A stretch of DNA of 64,000 nucleotides, taken from positions 34,647-98,646 of the forward strand of contig JACZKP010000206.1 in the NCBI GenBank assembly GCA_014860005.1, read 5' to 3'. This document shows positions 18,038-26,627 of this stretch, piece after piece (positions within the stretch are counted from its first letter, which is position 1; each line of letters begins with the position of its first letter). The position numbers and the translations under genes were made by a program. The DNA is from Verrucomicrobiota bacterium. GTDB taxonomy: Bacteria > Verrucomicrobiota > Verrucomicrobiae > Limisphaerales > UBA11358. The notes beneath the pieces were generated by a model. The model searched no databases and was not told where the DNA came from. It saw only the letters and a program-made list of their open reading frames with translations.

Positions 18038-18807
18038 TGAACGCGCCGCAAAACCCACTCCAGGGCGTCGGCCTGCAAGTGCGCGGCTTGCGCAAGCGGT
18101 TCGGCGCGCAAGAAGTGCTCCGGGGTGTGGATTTCGAGATCAATCCCGGCGAAGTCTTTGTCCTCATGGGGCCGAGCGGCAGCGGCAAGAGCGTTCTGCT
18201 CCGTCACCTCATCGGCCTCGAGAAACCCGACGAAGGCGAAATCTTCATCAACAACGAACCCCTGAATGCCGACGGCATCATGAGCCGCTACCGCATGGCC
18301 ATGGTGTTTCAATCCGGCGCCTTGCTCAACTCGCTCACCGTTGGAGAGAACATCGGCCTCTACCTCAGCGAACACCGGCTCAAGCCACCGGAAGAAATTG
18401 CGCGCATTGTGACGGAAAAGCTCGAAGTTGTCGGCCTCGAGGGCATCGAACGTAAAATGCCCAACGAACTTTCCGGGGGCATGAAAAAGCGCGCCGCCAT
18501 CGCTCGCGCCCTGGTTATTGATCCACAATTGATCCTCTACGACGAGCCCACGAGTGAACTCGACCCGCTTTCCGCCGTCGTCATTGGCGAGGAAATTCTC
18601 AGACTCAAAGAGCGCATCCACGTCACGTCGCTGGTGGTTTCGCACGACCGCGATCTCGCCTTTGGAGTGGCCGACCGCATGGCGGTCATCAATGAGGGTC
18701 GGATTATCGCCATCGGCACGCCCGAGGAGATCAAAGCCCGGCCTGATCCGGTGATCCAAAGGTTTTTGCAGGCAGACTTCAAACCGAATCATCGCAACTC
18801 CCCATGA
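18037..18807 (+). CDS. mlaF: MlaF-type ABC transporter ATP-binding protein
   Basis: This ATPase energises the MlaE permease. All motifs are canonical in the 256 residues: Walker A GPSGSGKS (45-52), Q-loop FQSGALLNSLTVGEN (Q92), signature LSGGM (145-149), Walker B LILYDEP with D169 and catalytic E170, D-loop ELD, and switch His H203 in VVSHD. The N-S-L-T-V-x-E-N segment after the Q-loop is typical of MlaF. It overlaps mlaE by one base and mlaD by four (ATGA). It serves as the internal control for the degenerate paralogue at 44674-45474. Confidence 0.93.
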   Translation: MNAPQNPLQGVGLQVRGLRKRFGAQEVLRGVDFEINPGEVFVLMGPSGSGKSVLLRHLIGLEKPDEGEIFINNEPLNADGIMSRYRMAMVFQSGALLNSLTVGENIGLYLSEHRLKPPEEIARIVTEKLEVVGLEGIERKMPNELSGGMKKRAAIARALVIDPQLILYDEPTSELDPLSAVVIGEEILRLKERIHVTSLVVSHDRDLAFGVADRMAVINEGRIIAIGTPEEIKARPDPVIQRFLQADFKPNHRNSP

Positions 18808-19775
18808 AAAACACACTTGAAACCCGCCTGGGACTGTTCGTGGCTCTGGCCGCCTTCGCCGCCTTCGTCATCATCAACACCGTCGGTGGTTTCGACCGCT
18901 TCCGGAAGGGCCATCAAGTCCAGGCGCTCTTCGACAGCGTCCAGGAACTCAAAGTCGGCGATCGCGTGAAAATGGCTGGCGTCGAAATTGGCCGGGTCGA
19001 AGGCATCACGCTGATAACCAACAAGGTGAAAGTCACCATGAAGCTCAATACCGATGCGGTGGTAAAGACCGACAGCACCGCCATCATCAAGTTCGCCGGG
19101 TTGATGGGTCAGAATTTTGTCTCGATTGACTTCGGGTCGTCCGACGCGCCGGTCGCCACCGGTGACACCCTGCTTCAGAGCATCGAGCAGCCGGACTTCA
19201 GCGCCATCATGCAGAAGCTCGACAGCGTTGCGACCGGCGTCGAGAACCTTACCAAAAGTTTTTCCGGCGACAGCATTGGCAATCTCCTCGGGCCGTTCAC
19301 CGACTTCCTGAAGCAAAACTCCGAACCGCTCTCTGAAACCATCGCGAATATACGCGATGCTTCGGCCCAGATTGCCGCGGGGCAGGGGACCGTGGGCAAG
19401 CTGATCTACGACGACGCCCTCCATAACACCGCGCTCAACACCGTCTCAAACCTTCAAGTCACCAGCGACGAAATAAAACTGGCCATTGCCGAGGCGCGCA
19501 AGGTTGTGGACGGCGTCAATGCCGGTGAAGGTTCGCTTGGCAAGCTGGTGAAGGACGAGAAGCTTTACGCCGAAACCACTACTTCGATGACGAACCTCCG
19601 GGAAATCCTGGAGAAGATCAACCAGGGCCAGGGAACAGTAGGCAAACTCGTCAACGAACCCGAATTCTACAAGAACGCCAAGCTGACCTTGCAAAAACTC
19701 GACAAGGCCACCGAAGGTCTCGAAGACCAGGGGCCGCTCAGCGTGATCGGCATTCTCGCCAATGGATTGTTTTAG
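18804..19775 (+). CDS. mlaD: MlaD/MCE family substrate-binding protein
   Basis: The 323-residue protein has a single N-terminal membrane anchor (GLFVALAAFAAFVIINTVGG), then one MCE domain at about 38-115 (VQALFDSVQELKVGDRVKMA, GVEIGRVEGI, STAIIKFAGLMGQNFVSIDF). A long helical C-terminal part with repeated GQGTVGKLIYD, GEGSLGKLVKD and GQGTVGKLVNE units follows. MCE proteins form hexameric periplasmic rings or tunnels for lipid. The three G-x-G-[TS]-[VL]-G-K-L units at roughly 193, 245 and 278 are spaced along the helix, as in long MCE proteins. It is the last gene of the coupled mlaEFD operon. Confidence 0.9.
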   Translation: MKNTLETRLGLFVALAAFAAFVIINTVGGFDRFRKGHQVQALFDSVQELKVGDRVKMAGVEIGRVEGITLITNKVKVTMKLNTDAVVKTDSTAIIKFAGLMGQNFVSIDFGSSDAPVATGDTLLQSIEQPDFSAIMQKLDSVATGVENLTKSFSGDSIGNLLGPFTDFLKQNSEPLSETIANIRDASAQIAAGQGTVGKLIYDDALHNTALNTVSNLQVTSDEIKLAIAEARKVVDGVNAGEGSLGKLVKDEKLYAETTTSMTNLREILEKINQGQGTVGKLVNEPEFYKNAKLTLQKLDKATEGLEDQGPLSVIGILANGLF

Positions 19776-19787
19776 TTTTCAATTTTT

Positions 19788-19836
19788 GGAGCGCGGCTGT
19801 GCGCGAAGCGTCCGCCGTAGCACGCCGTCTTTACGA
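19788..19836. repeat. Possible intergenic repeat remnant (GGAGCGCGGC type)
   Basis: A GC-rich segment just after mlaD begins GGAGCGCGGCTGTGCG and is preceded by a T-run. It shares the GGAGCGC core, in reverse complement, with the structured element at the right edge of the window (63801-63810). Only resemblance supports this. Confidence 0.25.
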
Positions 19837-19896
19837 GTTTCAGCCTCTTCACGGTACGTTGTGGCTGTGTGCAAAACGGAGTTTTGACAACCACTT

Positions 19897-20154
19897 CTAA
19901 CCAGCTTTGGAGGACGCAAGCTGGCGGGCCTGCGCGATGATTTTTTCAAGATTAACGCCCAATGCCCCAGTAATTCGGAGTAACGTTTCCAGCGTGGGAT
20001 TCCGTAATTCTTGTTCAACAAAAGTAATGGTTTGGCGGGACAATCCGGCCTTTTGAGCCGCGGAATTCAGGGAGGCGCCCTGCCGCTCGCGTTCCTCTTT
20101 CAAAAGCCGGGCGACTTCTGAGCAGATGAGATCGTAATCTTTTTTGACCGCCAC
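19897..20154 (-). CDS. Small Xre-type helix-turn-helix regulator
   Basis: The 85-residue protein is a single HTH_3/Xre DNA-binding domain: VARLLKEERERQG, then the helix-turn-helix SLNSAAQKAGLSRQTITFVE (about 30-49), then NPTLETLLRITGALGVNLEKII. There is no ligand or peptidase domain. The start is GTG at 20154. The gene is divergent from the large operon at 20295, and a perfect 10+10 bp palindrome lies in the shared intergenic region, so autoregulation and control of that operon are likely (inference). Confidence 0.85.
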   Translation of the reverse strand: MAVKKDYDLICSEVARLLKEERERQGASLNSAAQKAGLSRQTITFVEQELRNPTLETLLRITGALGVNLEKIIAQARQLASSKAG

Positions 20155-20179
20155 TCCGCAGGCTTACAGCAAAAAAACG

Positions 20180-20209
20180 TTGACAAGTGATGCTACACTT
20201 GTAGCATCA
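20180..20209 (+). promoter_or_regulatory. Candidate promoter with overlapping 22-bp palindromic operator
   Basis: TTGACA at 20180-20185 and TAGCAT at 20202-20207 (spacer 16) form a promoter pointing at the 20295 operon. The spacer and -10 are covered by a palindrome at 20188-20209 with perfect 10-base arms (TGATGCTACA and TGTAGCATCA) around CT. A second, overlapping inverted repeat pairs ACAAGTG (20183-20189) with CACTTGT (20196-20202). This arrangement is typical of a repressor site. Confidence 0.6.
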
Positions 20210-20294
20210 GGTCCCGTCTGGAGGGTATTGGTAGTCGAGGCGTGCCGAATCAGGGTTGTAATAGGGAAAACTCACTCTGCCGCAGGATCAAACA

Positions 20295-23200
20295 ATGAAA
20301 ACGATCAGAATTTTCTGGCTGGCGTTTGGTGTCATCGCAGCCTTCTCATTTCTTCAGTCTTCGCTGGCTGCACCGCGGCATCCTGTGCCGCCGTGGCCGC
20401 AGGCCAGTCTTACCACCTTCAGTTGGGACCGCCCGTTCTGGCATGCTCCGATGCGCTCCGTGGCCGTCGGCGAAGAGGCCGCGTTCTTTGCCGAGAGTTG
20501 GAGCGGTTATGCACTGGTGCGGGACAGTCTGACCACGGTTTCTCCGGTGGTCATTCCCGTGGGCGGAGGCGAGCGGCCCAATTTGGCGTTGTCACACGGC
20601 GCGATTCGTTTCTGGCTGTCGCCGACGTGGACGGGCGCCACGGAGAAGGGCGGCCAAGGTCCGGGTCATCATGCGCGCCTGCTCGAACTGGTGAACTGGA
20701 GCGGCAAAGCGCCGGAGACTCGTTGGTCGCTGTATCTCTCGCCCGATGGCAGCACGCTTTATTTCAGCGGACAAGGTCCGTTCGGGGTGACGGATTTCCT
20801 GAAGTCGCCGGTGGACTTTCAACCCGGCGAGTGGTGGGCGATCACGGTTTGTTACAGTCCGACGAAATCCGCGTTGTGGTTGAACGATCAGTTGGTGGCG
20901 GAGGGCGCGGGTGTGGCCGTGCCGCCGACGTGGGAACAGGAGTCACTGGGGCTGGTGGTGGGGAGCGATGCGTTGGCGCAGGCTGTGGCGGGCGCGCAAT
21001 TCGAGGAACTGACGACGTTCAATTACTGGCCCGACGCCGCGCAACAGGCGTTCTACTATCGGGCGGCGAGCCGACGGGCGTTGCTGGGACCTATCGGCAC
21101 GGCCGAAGAGGAGGCAGCCAAAGAGTCGTTCCTGGCCGCGTTGCGTGATTCCGGTGGCCCGCCGATGCCGGGGGAGGGCGAAGGCGCGGGCGAGGACGGC
21201 GGCGGCATGGAGCCGATGGGTTATGATTATCCCAGCAACGCGTTGTGGTTGGAGATCACGGTGGTGACGAACGGTCTGGCCCAGCTCATCGTGCATGGCA
21301 CGGTGGAGGACACAGCCTACGAGGTGTTGAGCCGGGAAAAGTTGACGAACACGGCCTGGGCTTCGGAAGGGATCGTGATTGGCGCGGCCGGACAAGACTG
21401 GACGCCGACGGCGGTCGCCGTGTTGGCGCGGACGAACGCGTTGTTTCTATGGGCGCGATCATGGGCGGATACGGACGGCGACGGATTGCCGGATTGGTGG
21501 GAAATGGAACATGGCTTGGACCCGCACAATCCGGACACCGGCGACACAGGGGTAAGCGATGGTTACAAAGACGGTGACAACGACGGGTGGACCAATTTGC
21601 AGGAGTATCAGAACGGCACGAGCCCGAATTCATTTGATACGCCGCCGGCGCCGCAAGCATTGACCGTGACGCTGATTGCGGGCGGAGCGCACGCAAACTT
21701 GCACTGGCCACCCGCCGCGGGACCGGTGACGGGTTACACGATTGAGCGATCGTTTACCAATGTCACCGCGCAGGTTTCCGGTTCGACCACGTACTTTGCC
21801 GACACTGGATACACACTCCCAACGGGGCTGTATTTCACCGTCCCGCGCTACCGACTCCAAGCCCATTATGCGGGCGGGAATTCCCAATGGGGACCATGGA
21901 CCAGTTCGGCCCAATCGCTGGCACCAGCAGCAGCCATCCTCTCAGGCGGCAGCAGCCAAGTGCTGGTGGTTGCGGCGATGCCCACAGCACCGGAGGCGAG
22001 TGCCCTCCGCGCCGGGCAATGGTACACCAGCTACCCCGTGTACTCGATAACCAACGTGAATCTGCCGGTGACCGCCTTCACAAATGGAGTCACTGCCATG
22101 CCCGAACCGTTCGCCGCACTCACAAGCACGGGCGCCTGGTATCTACAGTGGGTGTACACAAACGGAGTAGTCGGGGCCGCCATCTCAGTTGGTTCGAACC
22201 CCACGATCCCGTTCTGGGATGGACGCGAGCAACTCAAACAAAACCTCGTTTTCCTGCTGCGGGCGGCGACCGTCAATGACAGCTTCGGCTACACCTATGA
22301 CGACGGCTTCTTTGCCCCATACTTTATCGGCAGCCCGACGGCGTATGCGTACGCCAGCTTCTACGAAGTGGAAAATTATTTCGGGACGCCGGATGCGTAT
22401 CTGGCGGAGTTCTGGCCTTACGAGGAAAACCACCGCTACCGCAACTTTGCGTTCAGCACAACGAATCTCATTGGCAACGGCCACCTGGCCACCGGGGTGT
22501 ATTGGGACAGCAGCTACGGCCCCACGTTGGACTATGCGCCGGCGTACCAATTCAATCCGCCCGGCAGCGTGGGCGCGATTGCCTCGCTGTTGGGGGAATC
22601 CGAAACGCGCTGGCTGTATTGGACGGAGTTTCCACCGCTCAGTGCCGGTGTATCCTCAGGCTGGTGGAATGGCGTTGGGGTTTCCTATCAGGAACCTGAT
22701 TTCTTGATGTCGATTGGCGCGCGAAATCTCTTCGGCCTGCCGTACCAATCCGTAAAGCTGGCCTGGGGAGACAGCGGGGCGGACACAGCCACACTCAACG
22801 CCGGCGGAAGCACGACCGCTTATGACGGGTTGCTCTACCCCGAAACCGCGCCACCGGTGTTTCAAACCGTGGACTATTATTTTGGGCGGCCGTGGATTGA
22901 CTGGCTACCGGGACATGACGGCTTTTCGCCGGCCAACCCCAGCCCGCTACTTGTGACCTCCGTGGGAGACGCTTGGTTTCAAGTGGCCGGTTACGCCAAG
23001 CTGGCCCTCACCAACGGCTACACCAACAAATTCGGATATCTGGGCCAATACTTCGACACGGCGCTCAAAATGACCAATGGCGTGGCCACCACGAACCAGA
23101 CCGGCATCCTCTCGCCTTATGGCGAGTTCTTCCCCACCGAACCCGGCCCTGCTGCCTTGGTGACCATGCCCGATCTGGACACGGGCGAACGCGGCACTGG

Positions 23201-24773
23201 CGTGGTCCATGTCATCAAGCTACAGTTGGACGTAAACCACGATGGTGTCATGGACTTGACCTTTGGCGGACCGGATAACACCTCCGCCGCCAGACCCTTT
23301 GTTTTCTGGGTCAACAACGATCACGACACCTGGAACGGAAAGGATTTGGATGTGCCGCAAAAACCGAACTATGCTAACAACGTCATTGACGGCGTGCGCG
23401 ACTTGGAAGACTTCGCGCGGTTGTGGCTTGTGGGGCTGCCGCCGCTTCCGGGGGCCAGCGGCTACGAAGTGCGCTTGAGTTGGCGCAACACGACCGGCAC
23501 ACCTGCCATCAAAATCTACCAGCATTGCGAAGCGGACGGCGGCCTTGGTTACTTGACCGACACCCAAGCGGCGGCCTTGCAGGCGGACTATGTGGTAGGC
23601 GGTGGATCGAGCAATGGATGCGGGATTGCGTTGGGAACGGTCGGCGCCACACCGTTTACGTTTGCCCAATGGGAAATGCCTTTGAGTCCCAACCACTACC
23701 TCCTGTTTGAGGGCGCGGGCATGGGCAAAGGCGAACTGGTGCTGACGATTGCGCGTGATTCCGAAACGCTGGCCGAAACCTCGGCGTGGTTTGATTTGAG
23801 GAATGTAGATGACTTGTTCGAGCACGCACACATTAAAGACGTAATTACAGCATTCCCTGCCATGCGTACCAACAGTACCAGCACGAGCACCTTCAAAATT
23901 GATAACCAACCGAACACGACAATGGGTGACGCAAAGCAGCACATCGTGCTGGTTCACGGCTGGAATAACAGCCAGTGGCAGTCCGAGAGCTACGCGCAGA
24001 CGATGTTTAAGCGGCTCTACTGGCAAGGATACCAAGGACGCTTCGCCGCCTTGCGCTGGCCGACACTGACGGGACTACTCACGTACAATCGCAGCGAATA
24101 CATTGCATTCCGCTCGGCTGCGGGAGCTTCGGCGTACTTCAATTCACTGCGCACTCGTTTCCCGGATTACTCCATCAACGCTGCCGCTCACAGCATGGGC
24201 AACATCGTGATGATGGAGGCTTTGAAGTTGCAGGCGGCATTGGGGTCAAACGCGCTGAACAATTACGTGCTGATGGAGGCCGCTGTGCCGGCGCATTGCT
24301 ACGATACAAACGCGCCGCTTAACCTCGGCCTTTACATTGCCGAATTGGAGAATCCGACGCCCAACACGTATCTCGGCTATCCGGGGGCGGTCACGAACGC
24401 CTTGCGCGGAAAGATGTTTAACTTTTTCAACACGAACGATCTGGCGCTTGTGGCTTGGGTAGCTAACCAAAACCTTAACAAGCCGACAGGCAGTTTGGGT
24501 TATTACATCGTGCCAGACGTTCAGCCCTATTTGTTGCCGAGCACACTGATAACGGACCCGAGAGAAATCATGGCGTTCTGCGCCAGACCGCGCTCTTACG
24601 CTATTGGGGCGCAACCGGGAGTCCAAGGAATGATTTTGGGCGATGAAGTTGATTTGCATGTTCAGTTCGGATTCGGTACAGGCGCACCAGACCACAGCGG
24701 GCAGTACACCCGAAGTATTCAACAAGTGGGTGATTTTTACTTCATTTTGCGCCAAAAATTTGATGAACAATGA
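20295..24773 (+). CDS. Large exported multidomain protein: LamG-like, calcium-repeat and alpha/beta-hydrolase domains
   Basis: The 1492-residue protein begins with a signal peptide (about 1-25). Residues 100-260 resemble a LamG/concanavalin-like lectin domain. Residues 392-445 carry Asp-rich thrombospondin-3-type calcium loops (DTDGDGLPDWWEMEHGLDP, DGDNDGWTNLQEYQNGTSP). An Ig/fibronectin-like stretch follows near 455-545. The C-terminal 280 residues look like an alpha/beta hydrolase: HIVLVHGWNN (about 1215-1224, oxyanion HG) and the nucleophile elbow AAHSMGN (about 1297-1303). A serine esterase or lipase activity is likely, with A-H-S-M-G rather than the usual G at the first elbow position. 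It heads a three-gene operon; the next gene overlaps by four bases. The role and substrate are unknown. Confidence 0.75.
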   Translation: MKTIRIFWLAFGVIAAFSFLQSSLAAPRHPVPPWPQASLTTFSWDRPFWHAPMRSVAVGEEAAFFAESWSGYALVRDSLTTVSPVVIPVGGGERPNLALSHGAIRFWLSPTWTGATEKGGQGPGHHARLLELVNWSGKAPETRWSLYLSPDGSTLYFSGQGPFGVTDFLKSPVDFQPGEWWAITVCYSPTKSALWLNDQLVAEGAGVAVPPTWEQESLGLVVGSDALAQAVAGAQFEELTTFNYWPDAAQQAFYYRAASRRALLGPIGTAEEEAAKESFLAALRDSGGPPMPGEGEGAGEDGGGMEPMGYDYPSNALWLEITVVTNGLAQLIVHGTVEDTAYEVLSREKLTNTAWASEGIVIGAAGQDWTPTAVAVLARTNALFLWARSWADTDGDGLPDWWEMEHGLDPHNPDTGDTGVSDGYKDGDNDGWTNLQEYQNGTSPNSFDTPPAPQALTVTLIAGGAHANLHWPPAAGPVTGYTIERSFTNVTAQVSGSTTYFADTGYTLPTGLYFTVPRYRLQAHYAGGNSQWGPWTSSAQSLAPAAAILSGGSSQVLVVAAMPTAPEASALRAGQWYTSYPVYSITNVNLPVTAFTNGVTAMPEPFAALTSTGAWYLQWVYTNGVVGAAISVGSNPTIPFWDGREQLKQNLVFLLRAATVNDSFGYTYDDGFFAPYFIGSPTAYAYASFYEVENYFGTPDAYLAEFWPYEENHRYRNFAFSTTNLIGNGHLATGVYWDSSYGPTLDYAPAYQFNPPGSVGAIASLLGESETRWLYWTEFPPLSAGVSSGWWNGVGVSYQEPDFLMSIGARNLFGLPYQSVKLAWGDSGADTATLNAGGSTTAYDGLLYPETAPPVFQTVDYYFGRPWIDWLPGHDGFSPANPSPLLVTSVGDAWFQVAGYAKLALTNGYTNKFGYLGQYFDTALKMTNGVATTNQTGILSPYGEFFPTEPGPAALVTMPDLDTGERGTGVVHVIKLQLDVNHDGVMDLTFGGPDNTSAARPFVFWVNNDHDTWNGKDLDVPQKPNYANNVIDGVRDLEDFARLWLVGLPPLPGASGYEVRLSWRNTTGTPAIKIYQHCEADGGLGYLTDTQAAALQADYVVGGGSSNGCGIALGTVGATPFTFAQWEMPLSPNHYLLFEGAGMGKGELVLTIARDSETLAETSAWFDLRNVDDLFEHAHIKDVITAFPAMRTNSTSTSTFKIDNQPNTTMGDAKQHIVLVHGWNNSQWQSESYAQTMFKRLYWQGYQGRFAALRWPTLTGLLTYNRSEYIAFRSAAGASAYFNSLRTRFPDYSINAAAHSMGNIVMMEALKLQAALGSNALNNYVLMEAAVPAHCYDTNAPLNLGLYIAELENPTPNTYLGYPGAVTNALRGKMFNFFNTNDLALVAWVANQNLNKPTGSLGYYIVPDVQPYLLPSTLITDPREIMAFCARPRSYAIGAQPGVQGMILGDEVDLHVQFGFGTGAPDHSGQYTRSIQQVGDFYFILRQKFDEQ

Positions 24774-25894
24774 AAAAGAAATATCTCTTCTTAGTTGGAA
24801 TTGTTCTGGCTGGCGCGTGTGTTTGGTGGTGGCTTTCGTGGAACAAAGCAACGCCTCCAATTGAACTGGCTGACAACGCACCCGTTGAAGCTGGACACGA
24901 AGCGCAACCGCCACAGCCAGCGAGGCCAGCGGCAATCCAGACTCAACAGATCCAAAGGCCGACAAATCCGCAAGGTCAGCCAATGTCGGAAGCGGAGTTG
25001 GAAGCGTACGGGCGAAGGGCCATTGCTGAACAGAAGGCTCGGAACACAGAAATTGAGCGAATCTGGAAAGCCCAGTTGTCAGCGCCGATCAATTTTTTCG
25101 GCAAGGTGGTTGATGAAAATAGTCAGGCAATTGCTGGAGCTATCGTGGAACTCAGTTGGAACGATTTGCCGCCAGAGGAGGAAACACGGGAATACACCGG
25201 TGAGAATTTCACTCCCTTCGCCTACATGCACAGTTCCAAAAGCCAGACAACCAGCGATGCACAAGGGCTGTTTTCGCTTGTGGATAAAAAAGGCAAACGG
25301 TTATCCGTAAGAGTTAGCAAGGCGGGATATTATTCAACTGCTGATGCGCGGTTACAAACCTTTGAGTATGGCGATCCATTGGTCGGTATTTTTACTCCTG
25401 ATCCGGCTAATCCAGTGGTTTTTCACCTGAGGAAGAAGGGGGCGGGGGTTGATTTGGTCACTTCGCAATATGGAGTGTCACCTTTACTGGAAGTCAAAGC
25501 GCCACGTGACGGAACACCTGTTCAAGTGGACATGTTTGAGCGTAAGAGCGGACAGGGGCCGCTGACGATCAGTCAGACCAAACCGCCGTACGAAAGTTGG
25601 AAGCAAGCGACGAATTGGATATTTCGAATGGAAATACCCGGTGGCGGATTTGTGGAACATAACGACGAATTTCCTTTTGAAGCACCTGAGGGCGGCTATC
25701 AGGCCATTCTGGAATTCAGTTTTCAAAAGGACACACCTGATTGGAAGATCAATTTGCGGAAAGACTTCTACATTAAATCTGGCAACCCACCGCGTTACGG
25801 GCGATTGCACCTTGAAACTTCGATCATGATGAGCGGCGCACGCCTCACGTACGCCATCAATCCCGACGGCTCGCGCAACCTTGAACCCAAGTAG
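24770..25894 (+). CDS. Membrane-anchored protein with carboxypeptidase-regulatory-like domain
   Basis: The 374-residue protein has one N-terminal membrane segment (YLFLVGIVLAGACVWWWLSW), a Pro/Gln-rich linker (about 35-75), a charged helix and a beta-sandwich resembling the carboxypeptidase regulatory-like fold. That fold has FFGKVVDENSQAIAGAIVEL near 110-129, and SDAQGLFSLVDKKGKRLSVRVSKAGY follows as the usual second half. The remainder is beta-rich and unassigned. It overlaps the hydrolase gene (ATGA at 24770-24773), so the two are translated together. The DNA is visibly AT-richer than the flanking genes. It is probably a periplasmic partner or anchor for the upstream enzyme (inference). 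Confidence 0.65.
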   Translation: MKKKYLFLVGIVLAGACVWWWLSWNKATPPIELADNAPVEAGHEAQPPQPARPAAIQTQQIQRPTNPQGQPMSEAELEAYGRRAIAEQKARNTEIERIWKAQLSAPINFFGKVVDENSQAIAGAIVELSWNDLPPEEETREYTGENFTPFAYMHSSKSQTTSDAQGLFSLVDKKGKRLSVRVSKAGYYSTADARLQTFEYGDPLVGIFTPDPANPVVFHLRKKGAGVDLVTSQYGVSPLLEVKAPRDGTPVQVDMFERKSGQGPLTISQTKPPYESWKQATNWIFRMEIPGGGFVEHNDEFPFEAPEGGYQAILEFSFQKDTPDWKINLRKDFYIKSGNPPRYGRLHLETSIMMSGARLTYAINPDGSRNLEPK

Positions 25895-25897
25895 CGG

Positions 25898-26131
25898 ATG
25901 GACGAGCCGGAGCACTCCAAGCCAAAACGCGAGCCGCTTTACAAACGTCTTGGCGCGTTGCTATGGCGTGAACGGCGCACCTGTCTTTGGTCTGCAATCG
26001 TCGGAACATTGTTAGGCATCGTGGCGGTGATTTGGTTCCGTCATAAACTTCTGACCCTCGCGATTGCGTTGCTTGCTGGCTTGAGTCGTGGCTGTCAGGC
26101 GATGCTGGACGATCTGAAAGAGTTGCACTGA
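25898..26131 (+). CDS. Small membrane protein, third gene of the hydrolase operon
   Basis: The 77-residue product starts three bases after the previous stop. It has a polar basic N-terminus (EPEHSKPKREPLYKRLGALL), a membrane helix (SAIVGTLLGIVAVIWF) and a second hydrophobic stretch (LLTLAIALLAGLSRGC). The function is unknown; tight spacing argues for co-expression. Confidence 0.5.
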   Translation: MDEPEHSKPKREPLYKRLGALLWRERRTCLWSAIVGTLLGIVAVIWFRHKLLTLAIALLAGLSRGCQAMLDDLKELH

Positions 26132-26627
26132 CGTTGTGCGGTTCGCTGGCGCTCAGAGTGAAAGTCAGTTCGCGCGTTGTTCGCAACTCACTGTGCGTTC
26201 AGGCGAATTGGATGCGCGCTTCCCATCGAATGGTTTTCTTTGTTGGCGGTGGTTGGGCGCGCACGCGGAGCCGGACGCTCGTGCTGCGGTGCTAACGCAC
26301 CTTGCACCGGGCCGCCTTCCTGGGTTGTCGGAAGTCACTCTCGGCGGCCCTCTCGCTACAGCGCGCGCGCATCGGGCGTCGCACCACGCTCGAACGTCGC
26401 GGCGCAAGCGGGCCTCCCTTTGGTTGGAATCCCCGGCTTGTCCGAACGCGTTAAACGGCTGGAATTGCTGGCTGCCGAGTCTTCGGCCCGGCCCTCCCGG
26501 ATTACGACTATCTTTAGCTTGCTCGCATTGACCGTGCTTGTTTCTGGATTTGCTGTATGGGCGCTGAAACGCAGGGCAACGAGCCGGCGTGATGGCAACC
26601 TGCCGGCACCAAGGGGGCGACCATAAA
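26132..26627. other. Intergenic region with only a doubtful ORF
   Basis: No convincing gene lies here. An open frame at 26177-26626 (+) ends in a plausible membrane helix (TIFSLLALTVLVSGFAVWAL) after a helix ERVKRLELLAAESSA, but its first 85 codons look like non-coding composition, so it could be a decayed or misread small gene. Short hairpins occur, including GTTG-TTCG-CAAC near 26174-26185 and GGTGC-TAAC-GCACC near 26288-26301. Confidence 0.4.
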
